DNA of 64,000 bases from Saposhnikovia divaricata (taxonomy: Eukaryota; Streptophyta; Magnoliopsida; Apiales; Apiaceae): assembly GCA_036435485.1 (NCBI GenBank), contig CM071598.1:202471148-202535147 (forward strand), read 5' to 3'. Of this stretch, positions 1-12,222 are shown piece by piece. A program made the translations under genes and the position numbers. The notes below the pieces were generated by a model. The model was given only the letters and a program-made list of their open reading frames with translations, did not search any database and was not told the origin of the DNA. Position 1 is the stretch's first letter. Every line of letters starts with the position of its first letter.

Positions 1-440
1 GGTGGTGGTGCATATTTTACCAAACAAAATGGATGGCCAAGATTTAGCTAAAACTAAACTAAATGAAAGGCCAAGATTCACCCACACCTACCTAAAACCC
101 TAAAATTTTCCTATAAATAGGCTTCATTTCTTCACTTGTAAACACACCATTTTTTTTAGTTTTAGTTTTAGGACACTCTTAAATTTAGTTTAAATTTTCT
201 TTGTAATTGTTGTAAACAAAATTCTTTTATGCATAATTTTTCAGCTCTTATTTGTGTTTAGTTCGAAGCAATTACTTAGCCTCTCCTGTTTTGTTTTCAA
301 ACCAATCACTCTTATTTCTTTTTCTTCCGTATTATTCCACCCTTTCTCCTTCCTTTTCTCTTTTGTTTTCCCAGCCAAACACCTCCATCCCCTGTTCTTC
401 AATTCCATCTCCCCTCTCTCATTTGCTTCCCACACAAACA
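1..440 (+). promoter_or_regulatory. TATA-bearing promoter-like or LTR-like segment
   Basis: An AT-rich stretch with a consensus TATA box (TATAAATA at 111-118) is followed by T-rich sequence that reads like a transcribed leader. A short motif (GGCCAAGATT) occurs twice upstream, near 36 and 70. No start codon with a long frame follows. It could be a host promoter or the U3/R part of a decayed LTR, since both have this layout. No matching second LTR is present in the window. Confidence 0.35.
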
Positions 441-513
441 CACACTCTCCCCTTAGTTTTATTTCGAATTAAAACCACCCCATTCCTTTTTTTTTCGCTG
501 CAACTCCGAACCT

Positions 514-551
<38 letters not shown>

Positions 552-1600
552 GTTCTCTCTCCGGTTTCTCTCTACACGAATCTCTCCCTCGTTCTTCTCT
601 CCTTCCCTCTCCCTATCTCTCTCGCTGCTTAATCGATTCAAAACCCCTTGTTTTTTTTCCGATTTGTCTTTTCTCTGTTCTAATCTATCTGTTCTAATCG
701 ATTTGTTTTTCTAATTGACTGGTCTGTATTAGCTGTTAACCGTTTCAATTCTGCGCTGTTTTACTGTGTCGAATTCTGAATTTTGTTCTTAGTTACAGTG
801 GTCTTGTGTGGATGGTTCCGAGTTTTCGACTTTTTGAATTCTATTGTTTGCTTGATCTTTGATTTTAGAACTGAATCTTGTTTAGTTTTAAGTTAAGTCG
901 AATTGTAATGATTTTACTGGTTTGGTTTCTACGAGTTGATGTTGGGTTTTTAGGATGAGTTTAAGGAGATTTTTTTTTTTCTGCTTGTTTCTGAATTGTA
1001 GTCGAGTCTGATTGCTGAGTGTTCGTTTGTGTTTTTTAGTTTGAGTTCTTTATTTTTTGTCGCTTCTTCGTTACGGTGTAGATTCGAAGTACATTTGATT
1101 CATGCTTTTCGATTTCCATTTTTTTTGCCGTGTGATGTCTGTTTTGAGTCCGAGTTGCGCTGATATGAGTATTGTTTTGTTGTTGGCTAGCTGATTTTCT
1201 GGTGTAAAAGCTGTTGGTTGTGGTCATTTTCAGAAGTCTATTTTGTGAGTCTGAGTTTGTAAATGGGTCTGTCGACTTAATTAACTGTTAACCGAATTCT
1301 GAGAAATCTGCAGAGTTAGTGTATCCTGGTTTTGCTAATGAAATTCCGAGTCTGTTGTGTTTATACTTCGAGTTGTTATGTGTATTGAGTTCGTTAATAT
1401 GTCCTTGGTTCCGAGAAGTTTACTTATTATGTTGGGTTATGAGACGTATATACCATGCTGCATTTGGTGAGTTTCTGTGTCGTTTGTTCCTGGTAATTAC
1501 TGGAGTTTCTAATCTTGTTTTTGGCCAGTTACAATTACGACCAGCTCATGCCAAATTAAAAATTTCGTGTAAATAATTAGGATAAAATCCAGTTGCAAGT
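441..1600 (+). other. Pyrimidine-rich leader or intron-like sequence, no coding frame
   Basis: This stretch holds a CT microsatellite at 519-550, then CT-rich and T-rich sequence typical of plant 5'-UTR exons and first introns. The reading frames through it are low-complexity (Ser/Leu/Pro from CT runs) and have no protein-like composition. I cannot attach it to a downstream gene. 1601-2071 continues as AT-rich DNA with no recognisable gene. Confidence 0.3.
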
Positions 1601-2071
1601 CGATTTTAGAATTTTTAGGGTGATTATTTTTTCTTCACTTTTAATTAAGTTAATTTAGAAGTAGAAAAAAATAGATTAATTTTCTTTTAAATAAAAATCA
1701 ATTTAGATTTAAATAGTAAAATTGCAAAATTCAGTTTTTTTTTTAGTTTAGAAATAGATTAATTTAATTTTCTTTTAAAAAATAGTTTTTGGAATTAATA
1801 GTAAAAATTCAAATTGCCTTTGTTCGAATAAATTAGAAATTAAGAGTGGTTAATTTTTCTGATTTTAATTTCTTGTTTTGTAATAGCTTAAATTTACTTT
1901 AGGCATTAAATAGTATAAAATCAAATTTTCAAAATCACTTTTTTCTAATTCGCCTAAATTAAAAGTTAAGGATCGCGAAATAAAAATTATTTCCTGTGGA
2001 TCGAATCTTAAATACTAAAACGATGATCGTGCGCTTGCGATTTTAATTGTTCATTTTCGACACATCAGTTA

Positions 2072-2358
2072 TGTTGAATAATACTTGTTGTAGCATAAGA
2101 TCCTGTTGGGGCCTTCCTCTAACACCTTAAGGTTTTAGATGAGCCGGTTACTTAACATGGTATCAGAGCTCGGTTTAGGAGGGGTCTCAGGTTCGAGTCC
2201 CTCCACCCCCATTTATTTAATTTAAATATTTGTTGTTGATATTGTTATTGGTATTGGTTATATATGTTGTCGTTGTCTGGTCAATCGGTCGTACGATTGA
2301 GGGGGGGTGTTGAATAATACTTGTTGTAGCATAAGATCCTGTTGTCGGTTACTTAACA
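2072..2358 (+). mobile_element. TRIM/SMART-like miniature LTR retrotransposon (287 bp)
   Basis: The left LTR (2072-2157) begins TGTTGAATAATAC and ends TTACTTAACA. It is followed directly by TGGTATCAGAGC (2158-2169), the standard binding site for initiator-Met tRNA. A G-rich tract ending in seven G (about 2296-2307) precedes the right LTR (2308-2358), which starts with the same 37 bases and ends with the same GGTTACTTAACA but lacks about 35 internal bases. The flanks AGTTA and TGTTA agree at four of five positions, fitting a worn target duplication. The interior has no coding capacity. It also contains GGTTCGAGTCC (about 2193-2203), which matches a tRNA B-box. The size and layout fit non-autonomous TRIM/SMART elements; the family is not identified. 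Confidence 0.8.
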
Positions 2359-3180
2359 TGTTACTTTCATTTACACACTCATATACACACACCTTCCACA
2401 TTTCGATACTCTAGTCCTTATCTCCTTATCTTCCAAAAACTGCGCTCTTATTCTCACGACGGAGGCACGCGGGTCCAAACTCCCCTCCCGATATTGTTTT
2501 GCCCAACCACTAGTATCACCTCTTCCAAGCGTGGGAACGGCGGAGGAAGCACCCATCGAAATCTAAAGTTATCAATTAAATTACTTATTTCCCGAAAAAA
2601 AATATGTCAAACGATATACTTTTAACACACAGCCAGCCAACCATAGAAAACAAATTGAGTGCAACTATATTTATTGAGGCATTTATATATTTTAATATAA
2701 CTTAATGGTTAAATCAAATATAAACAAATGATAAAACTTTACATTGAATTGTAATGGTAGAAGAAACTTGATTAACCTGTTTACTCATATAATAATAAAT
2801 TAATTGAAGGAAGATGCATGGCAAACATATGAATGTGATAAAATTTTGGAGCATTATGTTAATTATAACATGAAAAAAGAGAACATATGAATGTGACGGA
2901 ATCATAACTCATAATATATGGATGAGAATTACATAGACCTTACATAATCCGTGAAAACATCCTTATATAGTATACGTAGAATTCAAATAATTTATTTTAG
3001 GCATGTGATTTTTTTTTTTTTAACCTTTTAGGTATGAGTCTTCTTATATAAAATGAATAATTTTGATTTATTTGTTTGTCAATTATTTTGGTATTAGAGT
3101 AAACTAAAATGATGTAAAAAATAAGTCGGCATTGTCAAAATCTTTAACAATCAATATATTCTTAATGTCTGCTAGTATTG
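2359..3180. other. AT-rich intergenic DNA, no gene seen
   Basis: There are short frames only, with no codon bias or motifs. Nothing recognisable is present. Confidence 0.5.
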
Positions 3181-4575
3181 CATTTTGAAAATTACTGCTT
3201 TTATCTTTCATTTTTTTAATCTTCTTTATTTCTTTGATGCCCTTTTTTGTCATTATACAGGAAAATTACTGCTTTTATCCTTTATTTTTTTTAATTTTCT
3301 TTATTTCTTTGATGTCCCTTTTTATCATTACACAGCATTTGGAGCAACCCAATTTAGATTGGATCGACCCAAATCTAAATCTATACTATTTTTTATCATT
3401 ACACAACATTTGGATCGACCCAATTGGATTGACCCCCATCTAAACCTCTACTATTATCCTTCATTTTTTTAAATAATAATATAATTAATGATAATTAGTT
3501 GATTGCCTTTTTCAATTAAAAGATGTTTACTTATAATTTATATAATATTACCTTTTATAAATACCTAAAATATCATATCTTCCAATCAATAATTTTTTTC
3601 TCTCTAATCAGCATTTGGAGCGATCCAATTGGATCAACCAAAATCTAAACCTCTACTATTATCCTTCATTTTTTATTAATAATATAATTAGCTGATTGCC
3701 TTTTTCAATCAAAAGATAACGAATAATATCCGATAGATTTTTAGTTCAAAATTAGAATTGTTAGATCTAATGATTAAATTTTTTACTAAATACATACCCA
3801 AAAATATGTTATCATATCTTCTAACCACTAACAAAATATAATAAAAATTCGTATAAAACGAATAATATCCGTTAGATTTTTAGTTAAAAATTAGAACGGT
3901 TAAATCTAATGATTAAATATATTACATTATTAAATTTATTTACTAAAATTTCAAGGTTCGAATTTTTATAAATACCTAAAATATCATATCTTCCAATCAA
4001 TAATTTTCTCTCTCTAATTAAAACACGTTGACTTTTATAATATTGCAATAATTAATACATACACAAAAATATGACATCATATCTTCTAACAACTAACAAA
4101 ATATAATAAAAATTCGTATACAATGAATAATATCCGTTAGATTTTTAGTTAAAAATTAAAACTGTTAGATCAAATGATTAAATATATTACATGATTAAAT
4201 TTATTTACTAAATGCATTAAATACATACCCAAAAATATGACATCATATCTTCTAACCACTAACAAAATATAATAAAAATTTGTATACAACGAATAATATC
4301 AGTTAGATTTTTAGTTTAAAATTAGAATTGTTAGACCTAATTATTAAATATATTACATGATTGCTTAGCAAAAAAAAAAATTATATTACATGATTAAATT
4401 TATTTACTAAAATTTCAAGGTTCAAATTTTTATAAATACCTAAAATATCATATCTTTCAATCAGAAATTTCTTCTCTCTAATTAAAACACGTTGACTTTT
4501 AATTTAAAACATAATATTGCAATAATTAATACATACCCAAAAATATGACATCACATCTTCTAACCACTAATAAAA
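3181..4575. repeat. AT-rich complex tandem repeat array, left part
   Basis: Two modules alternate. One contains CTACTATTATCCTTCATTT, CATTTGGAGCGACCCAATT and GCCTTTTTCAATTAAAAGATG. The other contains ACTAACAAAATATAATAAAAA, CGAATAATATCCGTTAG and TTAGTTAAAAATTAGAA, and recurs near 3825, 4090 and 4258. A fourth copy, starting near 4560, is cut by a Helitron. Spacing is irregular (about 165-260 bp). There is no coding capacity. The modules recur at 6840-7960, and a single fragment lies at 8890-8985. Confidence 0.75.
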
Positions 4576-5955
4576 TCTATACTATATTATAAAAGCCGAA
4601 ACATTAAAAGTTTGGTCGATCGGTCGGTACGGTACCTATTGATTTTACTTATTTACCCTTACTCAAATAAAATCCATCATACTAACTAATTAATTTCTTT
4701 ATTCAGGTTAAACATATTATCTTCTCTATTTTCCAATAAATAAATAATTTCCTTTTTCAGGTAAATTCAATATCTTTTATATTTTATCTAACTAAAATTT
4801 CCATCCTACTAACTAATTAATTTCCCTTTTCAGGTTAAACATATTATCTTTTCTATTTTTCAAAAACTAAATAATTTCCTTTTTTAGGTAAAATAAAATA
4901 TTTTTTAATATTTTATTTAACTAAAATTTCTCCTTTATTAATCAATTTCCTTTTTCAGGTTAAACATATTACCTTTTCTATTTTTCAATAACTAAATAAT
5001 TTCCTTCTTAGGTGAAATACAGTATTTTTACATTTTATCTAACTAAAATTTCTCCTTTTTTAAAAACTACGATCAATTTTGTATAATAAAATAACATAAT
5101 TATATTATAATTAGTATTAACTAATCAATTACTTTTTTGAGCAAAACTACGTTACCTTCTCTCTTTTCTCTAACTAAAATATCTCTTTCTTCAATTGTAT
5201 CATGGACGGTTACCTTTTTCAAACAATTTACCTTTTTTCCTTTCTCTTACGAAAATCTCCTTTTTTCCAATTATATCATGGGCGATTCTATTTAATAAAA
5301 ATAAAATAATTATATTATAGTACTAATAATTAACTGATTATCTTTTCAACTAAAACGTATCATCTTTTATATTTTTTCTAATTAAATTCCCTTTTTTTCT
5401 AGAAATTTCCGGGGCAACATTAATTTCTCATTTTCTAAAAACTATAAGCAATTTTATTTAGTAAAATAACATAATTAAATTATAATTATTATAAACTAAT
5501 CAATTACCTTTTTCACATAAATTATGTCATCTTTTTAATTTTCACGTTACCTTTCTATTTTTTAAAACTAAAATCTCTCTTTTTTCAATTATATCACGGG
5601 CGGTTCTGTTCAATACAATAAAGTAATAATATTATAATATTAATAATTAACCGATTACCTTTTTTATTTAAAACGTATCATCTTCTATTTAATGAAATAA
5701 AATAATAATGATATAAATACTAATAATTAGCCGATTACCTTTTTCAAGTAAAATCTATCATTTTTTCTATATTTTCTATCTAAAATCCCTCATTTTCTAG
5801 AAATATCATGGATAACATTTATATAATTATTATCAAATAATCTCATATAAAAATTTAAGCCTCCAGAATTTATATTTTAAACAAATTAAATTAAATTAAT
5901 GAAAAATTCATATAATATTAAAAAAAATCCGTGCATCGCACGGGTTTTAAGCTAG
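4576..5955 (+). mobile_element. Non-autonomous Helitron (1380 bp) with exact empty-site evidence
   Basis: The 5' end is TCTATACTATATTATAAAAG, preceded by A. The 3' end is CTAG (5952-5955), followed by T. Eight bases upstream of the CTAG lies a hairpin with stem CCGTGC/GCACGG (5929-5934 and 5938-5943) and a 3-base loop. These are the hallmarks of Helitron insertion between A and T. The interrupted repeat unit reads AAAA before the element and TATAATAAAAATTCG after it. Intact units nearby read ACAAAATATAATAAAAATTCG, so they represent the unoccupied site. The interior is a series of AT-rich degenerate repeats (CTAACTAAAATTTC, TTTCAGGT) with no Rep/helicase frame. Confidence 0.88.
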
Positions 5956-7960
5956 TATAATAAAAATTCGTATACAACGAATAATATCCGTTAGATTTTT
6001 AGTTAAAAATTAGAACTGTTATATACTTATATAAAGGAGAAACGAGGGGAGGTGAGGTGGCGCCTCTCAAATAGCTCGGTTCTATTTTTTTTAATTTTCT
6101 CAAATTTTTGAATTAATAATAACAATGATTAAAAAAAATATTACTAATAGAGGAAACTAAATATATAGTTTCATTATTTTTACCTATATAATCTTTACTA
6201 ATGAAGTAAAGTAAATATCAATATTGCATTTTAAATTTTTACTAGTCGAGGAAACTAAATATACAATTTCAAAATCCTTACCTTTAAAAGTGCATTTTAA
6301 AACATTGAAAGTTTGGTCGGTCGGTCGGTCGGTACATATTGTTTTTACTTAATTACAAATAAAATTTCTCCTAATAAATAATAAATTCCTGTTTTCAAGT
6401 AAAACATATTAAAATAATCAATTTCCTTCTAAAATACGTTACCTTTTATATTTTTTTTAGCTAAAATCTCTCTTTTTCCAATTAAATGACGCCCTTACTT
6501 AATTATAAATAAACAATTTCCCAATAACTAATCAATTTTCTTTTTCAAGTAAAACATATTAAAATAATCAATTTTCTTTAAAAAAAACGTTACCTTTTCT
6601 ATTTCCTTTAGCTAAAATCTATATTTTTCCAATTATATGGTGTCGGTCGGTTGGTTGGTCGGTCGGTCAGTACCTATTGTTTTTACTTAATTACCCATAC
6701 TTAATTATAAATAAAATTTCTCCTAATAATTAAATAATCAATTTCTCTAAATTGCATTTTAAATTTTTACTAATCGAGAAAATTAAATATACAACTCAAT
6801 TGCATTTTAAATTTTACTAATAGTGGAAATTAAATATCACTAACAAAATATAATAAAAATTCGTATACAACGAATAATATTCGTTAGTTTTTTAGTTAAA
6901 AATTAGAACTATTATATACTTATATAAAGGAGAAACGAGGGGATCTAAACCTCTACTATTATCCTTCATTTTTTATTAATAATATAATTAATAATAATTA
7001 GCCGATTGCCTTTTTCAATTAAAAGATGTTTACTTATAATTGATATGATATTACCTTTTATAAATACCTAAAATATCATATCTTCCGATCAATAATTTTT
7101 TTCTCTCTAATCACCATTTGGAGCGGCCCAATTGGATCAACCCAAATCTAAACCTCTACTATTATCCTTCATTTTTTTTATTAATAATATAATTAATAAT
7201 AATTAGTTGATTGCCTTTTTCATTAAAAGATGTTTACTTATAATTGATGATATTACCTTTTATAAATACCTAAAATATAATATCTTCCAATCAATAATTT
7301 TTTTCTCTCTAATTAAAACACGTTGACTTTTAATTTTAAACATAATATTGCAATAATTAATACATACCCAAAAATATGACATCATATCTTCTAACCACTA
7401 ACAAAATATAATAAAAATTCGTATACAACGAATAATATCCATTAGCTTTTTAGTTAAAAATTAGAACTGTTAGATCTAATGATTAAATATATTACATGAT
7501 TAAATTTATTTACTAATTGCATACCCAAAAATATGACATCATATCTTCTAACCACTAACAAAATATAATAAAAATTTGTATACAACAAATAATATCCGTT
7601 AGCTTTTTAGTTAAAATTAGAACTGTTAGATCTAATGATTAAATATATTACATTATTAAATTTATTTACTAAAATTTCAACGTTCGAATTCCGTCAACGA
7701 TACTATTATCCTTCATTTTCTTAATCTTCTTTTATTTCTTTGATGCCCCTTTTTACCATTACACAACATTTGGAGCGACCCAATTTAGATTGGATCGACC
7801 CAAATCTAAACATATACTATTTTTTGTCATTACACAACATTTGGAGTAGCCCAATTGGATCGACACAACTCTAAACCTCTACTATTATCCTTTATTTTTT
7901 TTATCTTTCTTTATTTCTTTGATTCTCCTTTTTCTCATTACTCAAATCTATCTCTGTAAT
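5956..7960. repeat. AT-rich tandem repeat array, right part, with Helitron-derived fragments
   Basis: The interrupted repeat unit resumes at 5956. A segment running from ACAAAATATAATAAAAATTC to AAGGAGAAACGAGGGG appears twice, ending near 6046 and 6943, so it flanks 6047-6840 as a long direct repeat. Between the copies are pieces resembling Helitron interiors: GGTC microsatellites at about 6313-6333 and 6643-6667 followed by TTTTTACTTAATTA, and AGGTGAGGTGGCGCCTC near 6047, which resembles the 5' region of the 29-kb Helitron. From 6944 the modules of 3181-4575 repeat. I interpret this as nested or truncated Helitrons within a satellite-like array. Confidence 0.6.
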
Positions 7961-9154
7961 TTTTCACCTTCAAGTCCAAGCCGCTCAAATCTTCACACTG
8001 CTGGATTTTGACGCATGTTTGCACTTTTCATATTTGAAAGCTGGGTTTTTCACCAAATTAACATCTCAACCCCTGAAGTAGGGTTTGTGTACTAGACCTC
8101 CGTACGGGTCATATATGTTTGGTTCCAATTTTTATTTTGGCCATAAGAGTTAAGTTTTTACTGATGTCACAGTATTAAAAATTAGACAGGATAATATTTG
8201 TTTGGTTTTAATTTTGGTTTGGAATTTAAGAATTAAAGTTTTAATGAATTACCCGATGTTATAATAATATACAGGACACCAGAAAGGTACCTTCAAAATA
8301 TTTGCTTGGCCTTTCAATTTTCGATTTTACATGTCATAATAACAAAGGTAGTTGGAAAGATTACCAGTTAATAACATTGACACAGTATATACTATGTTAT
8401 TTGTAAATAATCTTGGGACTCAATTTGACACTTATAGACATTATTTTGTTTTCAAGCAAGTTTATGTTCTTTATGGATTTGTTCAACGTAAGGTTCATGG
8501 GGTTGACATGCTACGTATCAGAAGGTCTTATGGAATAGCATACTTTTTATCGGATGTCTCCGAAGAGACTATGGAATAGCATACTTAGAAGTTTAGACCC
8601 ACGTCACAAGCCTCACACTCTGGGTTAGGCAACATTGCTCTTATTTATGCTCTAAATATCTTCTTTACTCGCGTTCAATTTCACTTCATATATGATCTTA
8701 TATTTAGCACTTTCACTTGAGCTCCATATTAAAATATAAAAGCACTAACTTTTACCTTTTTCAGTTTAGTTGGCTTTTTGAGAGATAATAGGTAGTGGAA
8801 AATGTGATTGTTATAATTTGTAATCATACATTATTTGAAGATAAAAGTGAATAGGTGAGCTTCTTGCGGAGACCTGTGTTTTTGGTAAACAGTGTTATCC
8901 TTCATTTTTTTAATCTTCTTTATTTCTTTAATGCCCCTTTTTGTCATTACACAACATTTGGAGCGACCCAATTTAGATTGGAACAAAAAATTCTATTATG
9001 ATATTGTACTTATTTTCAGTAATGTTGTAGTACTACGATTGCACCTCCAGCCTTTCTCTTCTCCTCCAGCTACATAATTTTAAATATCGAAAACAAAATA
9101 CAATACAAGAAGAAGTTTGCATTTATAAATATAGATTACAAGCAGAGAGAGATG
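7961..9154. other. Intergenic DNA, no convincing gene
   Basis: A 75-codon frame (8352-8579) has no recognisable motif and lies in otherwise non-coding sequence. It contains the near-duplicated phrase TATGGAATAGCATACTT (near 8528 and 8570). 8890-8985 is a stray fragment of the 3181-7960 repeat (CATTACACAACATTTGGAGC). Nothing else is recognised. Confidence 0.45.
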
Positions 9155-9490
9155 TTTAGTGTAACGCCCCCAAATCCACCCTGACAGGGGACCCGGGTCG
9201 TCACATTGTCTCAATATGATAACGCAATAACAATACCAAATTTTATTACAACGGAGCATAAATGTCCCACTCCGCAGGTCCAAAATCGCCTTCACAACAT
9301 AGTACAATCCAACTTGATACATCTCGAAATAATATGTTACAAAAGTTCACAACAGTAGAAATATAAAGATTCCATCTGGATCTTCTAATTATTGTCGCCA
9401 TAGCCTTGCGCTTTCCCCTTGCCTCTGTAGCCCTGGCTGGACGTCTCGCCTCTTTCCGTCTTGACAGCTGAACAAAATGTTGTAAAGCAA

Positions 9491-10536
9491 GAATGAGCAG
9501 CTGTAGTGCCCAGCAAGTTCTCTTCTCGCTCGGTATATAAATATAATAAAGTTTACCGAAATAAATACTCAAAATTTTAATATCGGATATCACAATATGA
9601 TTTGGCTCAAATTCATCTTGAAAATATCATACTCGAAAGGCTCAAAACTCATCTCAAAATAGAATACTCAAAAGACTCATTAATTATCTCGAAACAGAAT
9701 ACTCGATTAACCCGAGAAGTAAAACTCTGATAACTCATGATTTAAGAATGAACTGGTCTTCCACCTCTCCGTATCTCGGTGGGGCGATCAACTAACCAAC
9801 CAAGAATACCGGCCTCCAATGACACCGCACTTCGCCCGATCACGGCTACAATACGATATCAACAATAATATATATATATATATGTATGAATGCTAGCATC
9901 ATAATGGTTATCAATTCAACCATGGCAACAAAGTGCCTAATTATTCTCGGGTCTGTAAAACGGTACACGAGTCTCTCTTTCTCTATAATGGGCCTCTTGC
10001 CCAAAATTGACCAGTAGAATGAGCAACTATAGTGCCCAGCAAGTTCTCTTCTCGCTCGGTATATAAATATAATAAAGTTTACCGAAATAAATACTCAAAA
10101 TTTTAATATCGGATATCACAATATGATTTGGCTCAAATTCATCTTGAAAATATCATACTCGAAAGGCTCAAAACTCATCTCAAAACAGAATACTCAAAAG
10201 ACTCATTAATTATCTCGAAACAGAATACTCGATTAACTCGAGAAGTAAAACTCTGATAACTCATGATTTAAGAATGAACTGGTCTTCCACCTCTCCGTAT
10301 CTCGGTGGGGCGATCAACTAACCAACCAAGAATACCGGCCTCCAATGACACCGCACTTCGCCCGATCACGGCTACAATACGATATCAACAATAATATATA
10401 TATGTATGAATGCTAGCATCATAATGGTTATCAATTCAACCATGGCAACAAAGTGCCTAATTATTCTCGGGTCCGTAAAACGGTACACGAGTCTCTCTTT
10501 CTCTATAATGGGCCTCTTGCCCAAAATTGACCAGTA
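9491..10536. repeat. Two-copy tandem duplication inside the solo LTR (unit about 526 bp)
   Basis: The segment beginning GAATGAGCA at 9491 is repeated from 10017 to about 10536, ending in CCAAAATTGACCAGTA. The copies are almost identical by eye. The clearest difference is the length of a TA run (near 9870 and 10393). Such similarity implies a recent duplication, either after insertion or in the parental element. Confidence 0.85.
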
Positions 10537-12125
10537 GAATACAGAATTCCCGAATATTTGGGGTACAGATAACTTGAGATAATTCTTTCAGAAAATATTT
10601 ACAAATCTGGCGGATTGCCAGTCTGACTCGATTTTACCACCAATCCGAACAATGGACTGATGTAAATTCTAAATAATAATAATTTATCGGTTGACACGAA
10701 CAAAATGCCAAACCTTGACAATAAAATCAACTATCTCGAATTTATGAGAATAGTCTTAAGATTGAAGTAATTGGGAGTCGTACTGAACAAATAGTACTTC
10801 TCAATATTTATAATACTCAACATTGATGAACGTTTAAATAGAATATTTTTCACTTGATCGACGAATAAAAATCTCTAACAATTATAATTTTTAAACTCCT
10901 ATCGGTTAGTTCAAACGAGGAACTAACTAAAAGATAATCAATAAATAACGATTGAATTTGTACAATAAATTCAATCGAAAAGAATGAATTTAACTAACTC
11001 AAACGAATGAGATTAGTTTCACTGAATCAAAATAATAGTCGTCTCGAATTAATGAGATCGACCCGATAGCAACTAAATCATTTCTACGCTTATAGGGATT
11101 ATAATTCTCTAAATCAACAGCATAATAATATTTAACGAGAAATAATGCTCAAAATAAATTATTGCATCATACGGAGCAACGGATAAATCTCAACATATAA
11201 TATCTCGAAAATAATTAAGGAATTAAATAATACGAACAGAAATGCACAGTTTCCAAAAGTTAGGGTAGGAATGAACTTGCCTCGATCTCGAAGTGCAAAT
11301 GAATGTAGATAAAATATACTCTACCCGTGAACTTGGCGTCGATTTACGTCTCAGGAATTATTCTCTAAAAATGGCAACCAGAAATACGTGAGCGATTCTT
11401 CTGAATAAAATATTACCGATCCGATAATATAATTAATAATAAATAATATCTCCTAAAAATCTCTGGAATAAAAAAAACGGAAATTAATTCCGGAATAAAT
11501 AAACATCTCTTCGAACACAGGAATTAAATCTGGAGAATATATCCTATTTTAATATCTCGAAATCTAAATCCTTACTCAAAATGAAAAATTCAAACATCCA
11601 TTTTTATTCCATTTAAATCCAAAATAATTATTCTCAATTTTTAAAATAATTCATCAAAGAATTCCACTTTTAATAAACCTCACAAATCTTAATTTATTTA
11701 ATAAAATATTAATCTCTAAATTAAATCTGACTCGATCCAGTTAACTAAAATAAACCGGAAAATATTAAAAACAGCTTTCTAGAATAAAATCATATATTAT
11801 TCTATTTATTCACAAATATACCCTTTTTATTATAAATTAATAAATCTCTAATTTCTTTTCAAAATCATAATAATACTTATTTAATTAATAAATTAATAAA
11901 TTCTAAATAACATTTTAAAAACTCTAAATAATTCTATTTAATGAATAAGGCAATTAATCCATTTTAATAAATTATTATTTACCAACTAATTTAAATAACG
12001 GTTCAAATAAGAAAATCTTGATTTTTAACGTTCTATCACTAATTAAAAATGGGCCCCACCTGTACCCCTCCCTGTGTTTCTCTCTTGCAAACTCTCTCTG
12101 AACAAACAATCTCTCTGCATCTCTC

Positions 12126-12130
<5 letters not shown>

Positions 12131-12217
<87 letters not shown>
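12131..12217. repeat. CT/GA dinucleotide microsatellite (about 43 units)
   Basis: An uninterrupted CT run lies within the solo LTR, followed by C-rich sequence with Pro/Ser/Thr-type spurious frames on the plus strand and Arg-Glu repeats on the minus strand. These frames are translations of the microsatellite and not genes. Confidence 0.95.

Positions 12218-12222
<5 letters not shown>

Noticed and set aside
252..632. Overlapping Ser/Leu-rich plus-strand frames
   Set aside because: They translate a CT-rich leader and microsatellite; there is no protein-like composition or motif.
2158..2215. Possible tRNA gene (GGTATCAGAGC followed by GGTTCGAGTCC)
   Set aside because: The first part is a retroelement primer site. 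There is no acceptor stem or cloverleaf, and the A-box is wrong.
6047..6840. A second complete Helitron in the 6-kb region
   Set aside because: AAGGAGAAACGAGGGG and the GGTC runs look Helitron-derived, but no TC start and no hairpin-CTAG-T end could be paired.
8352..8579. 75-codon plus-strand frame
   Set aside because: No motif, no promoter context, and it lies in AT-rich non-coding DNA; it is best treated as chance.
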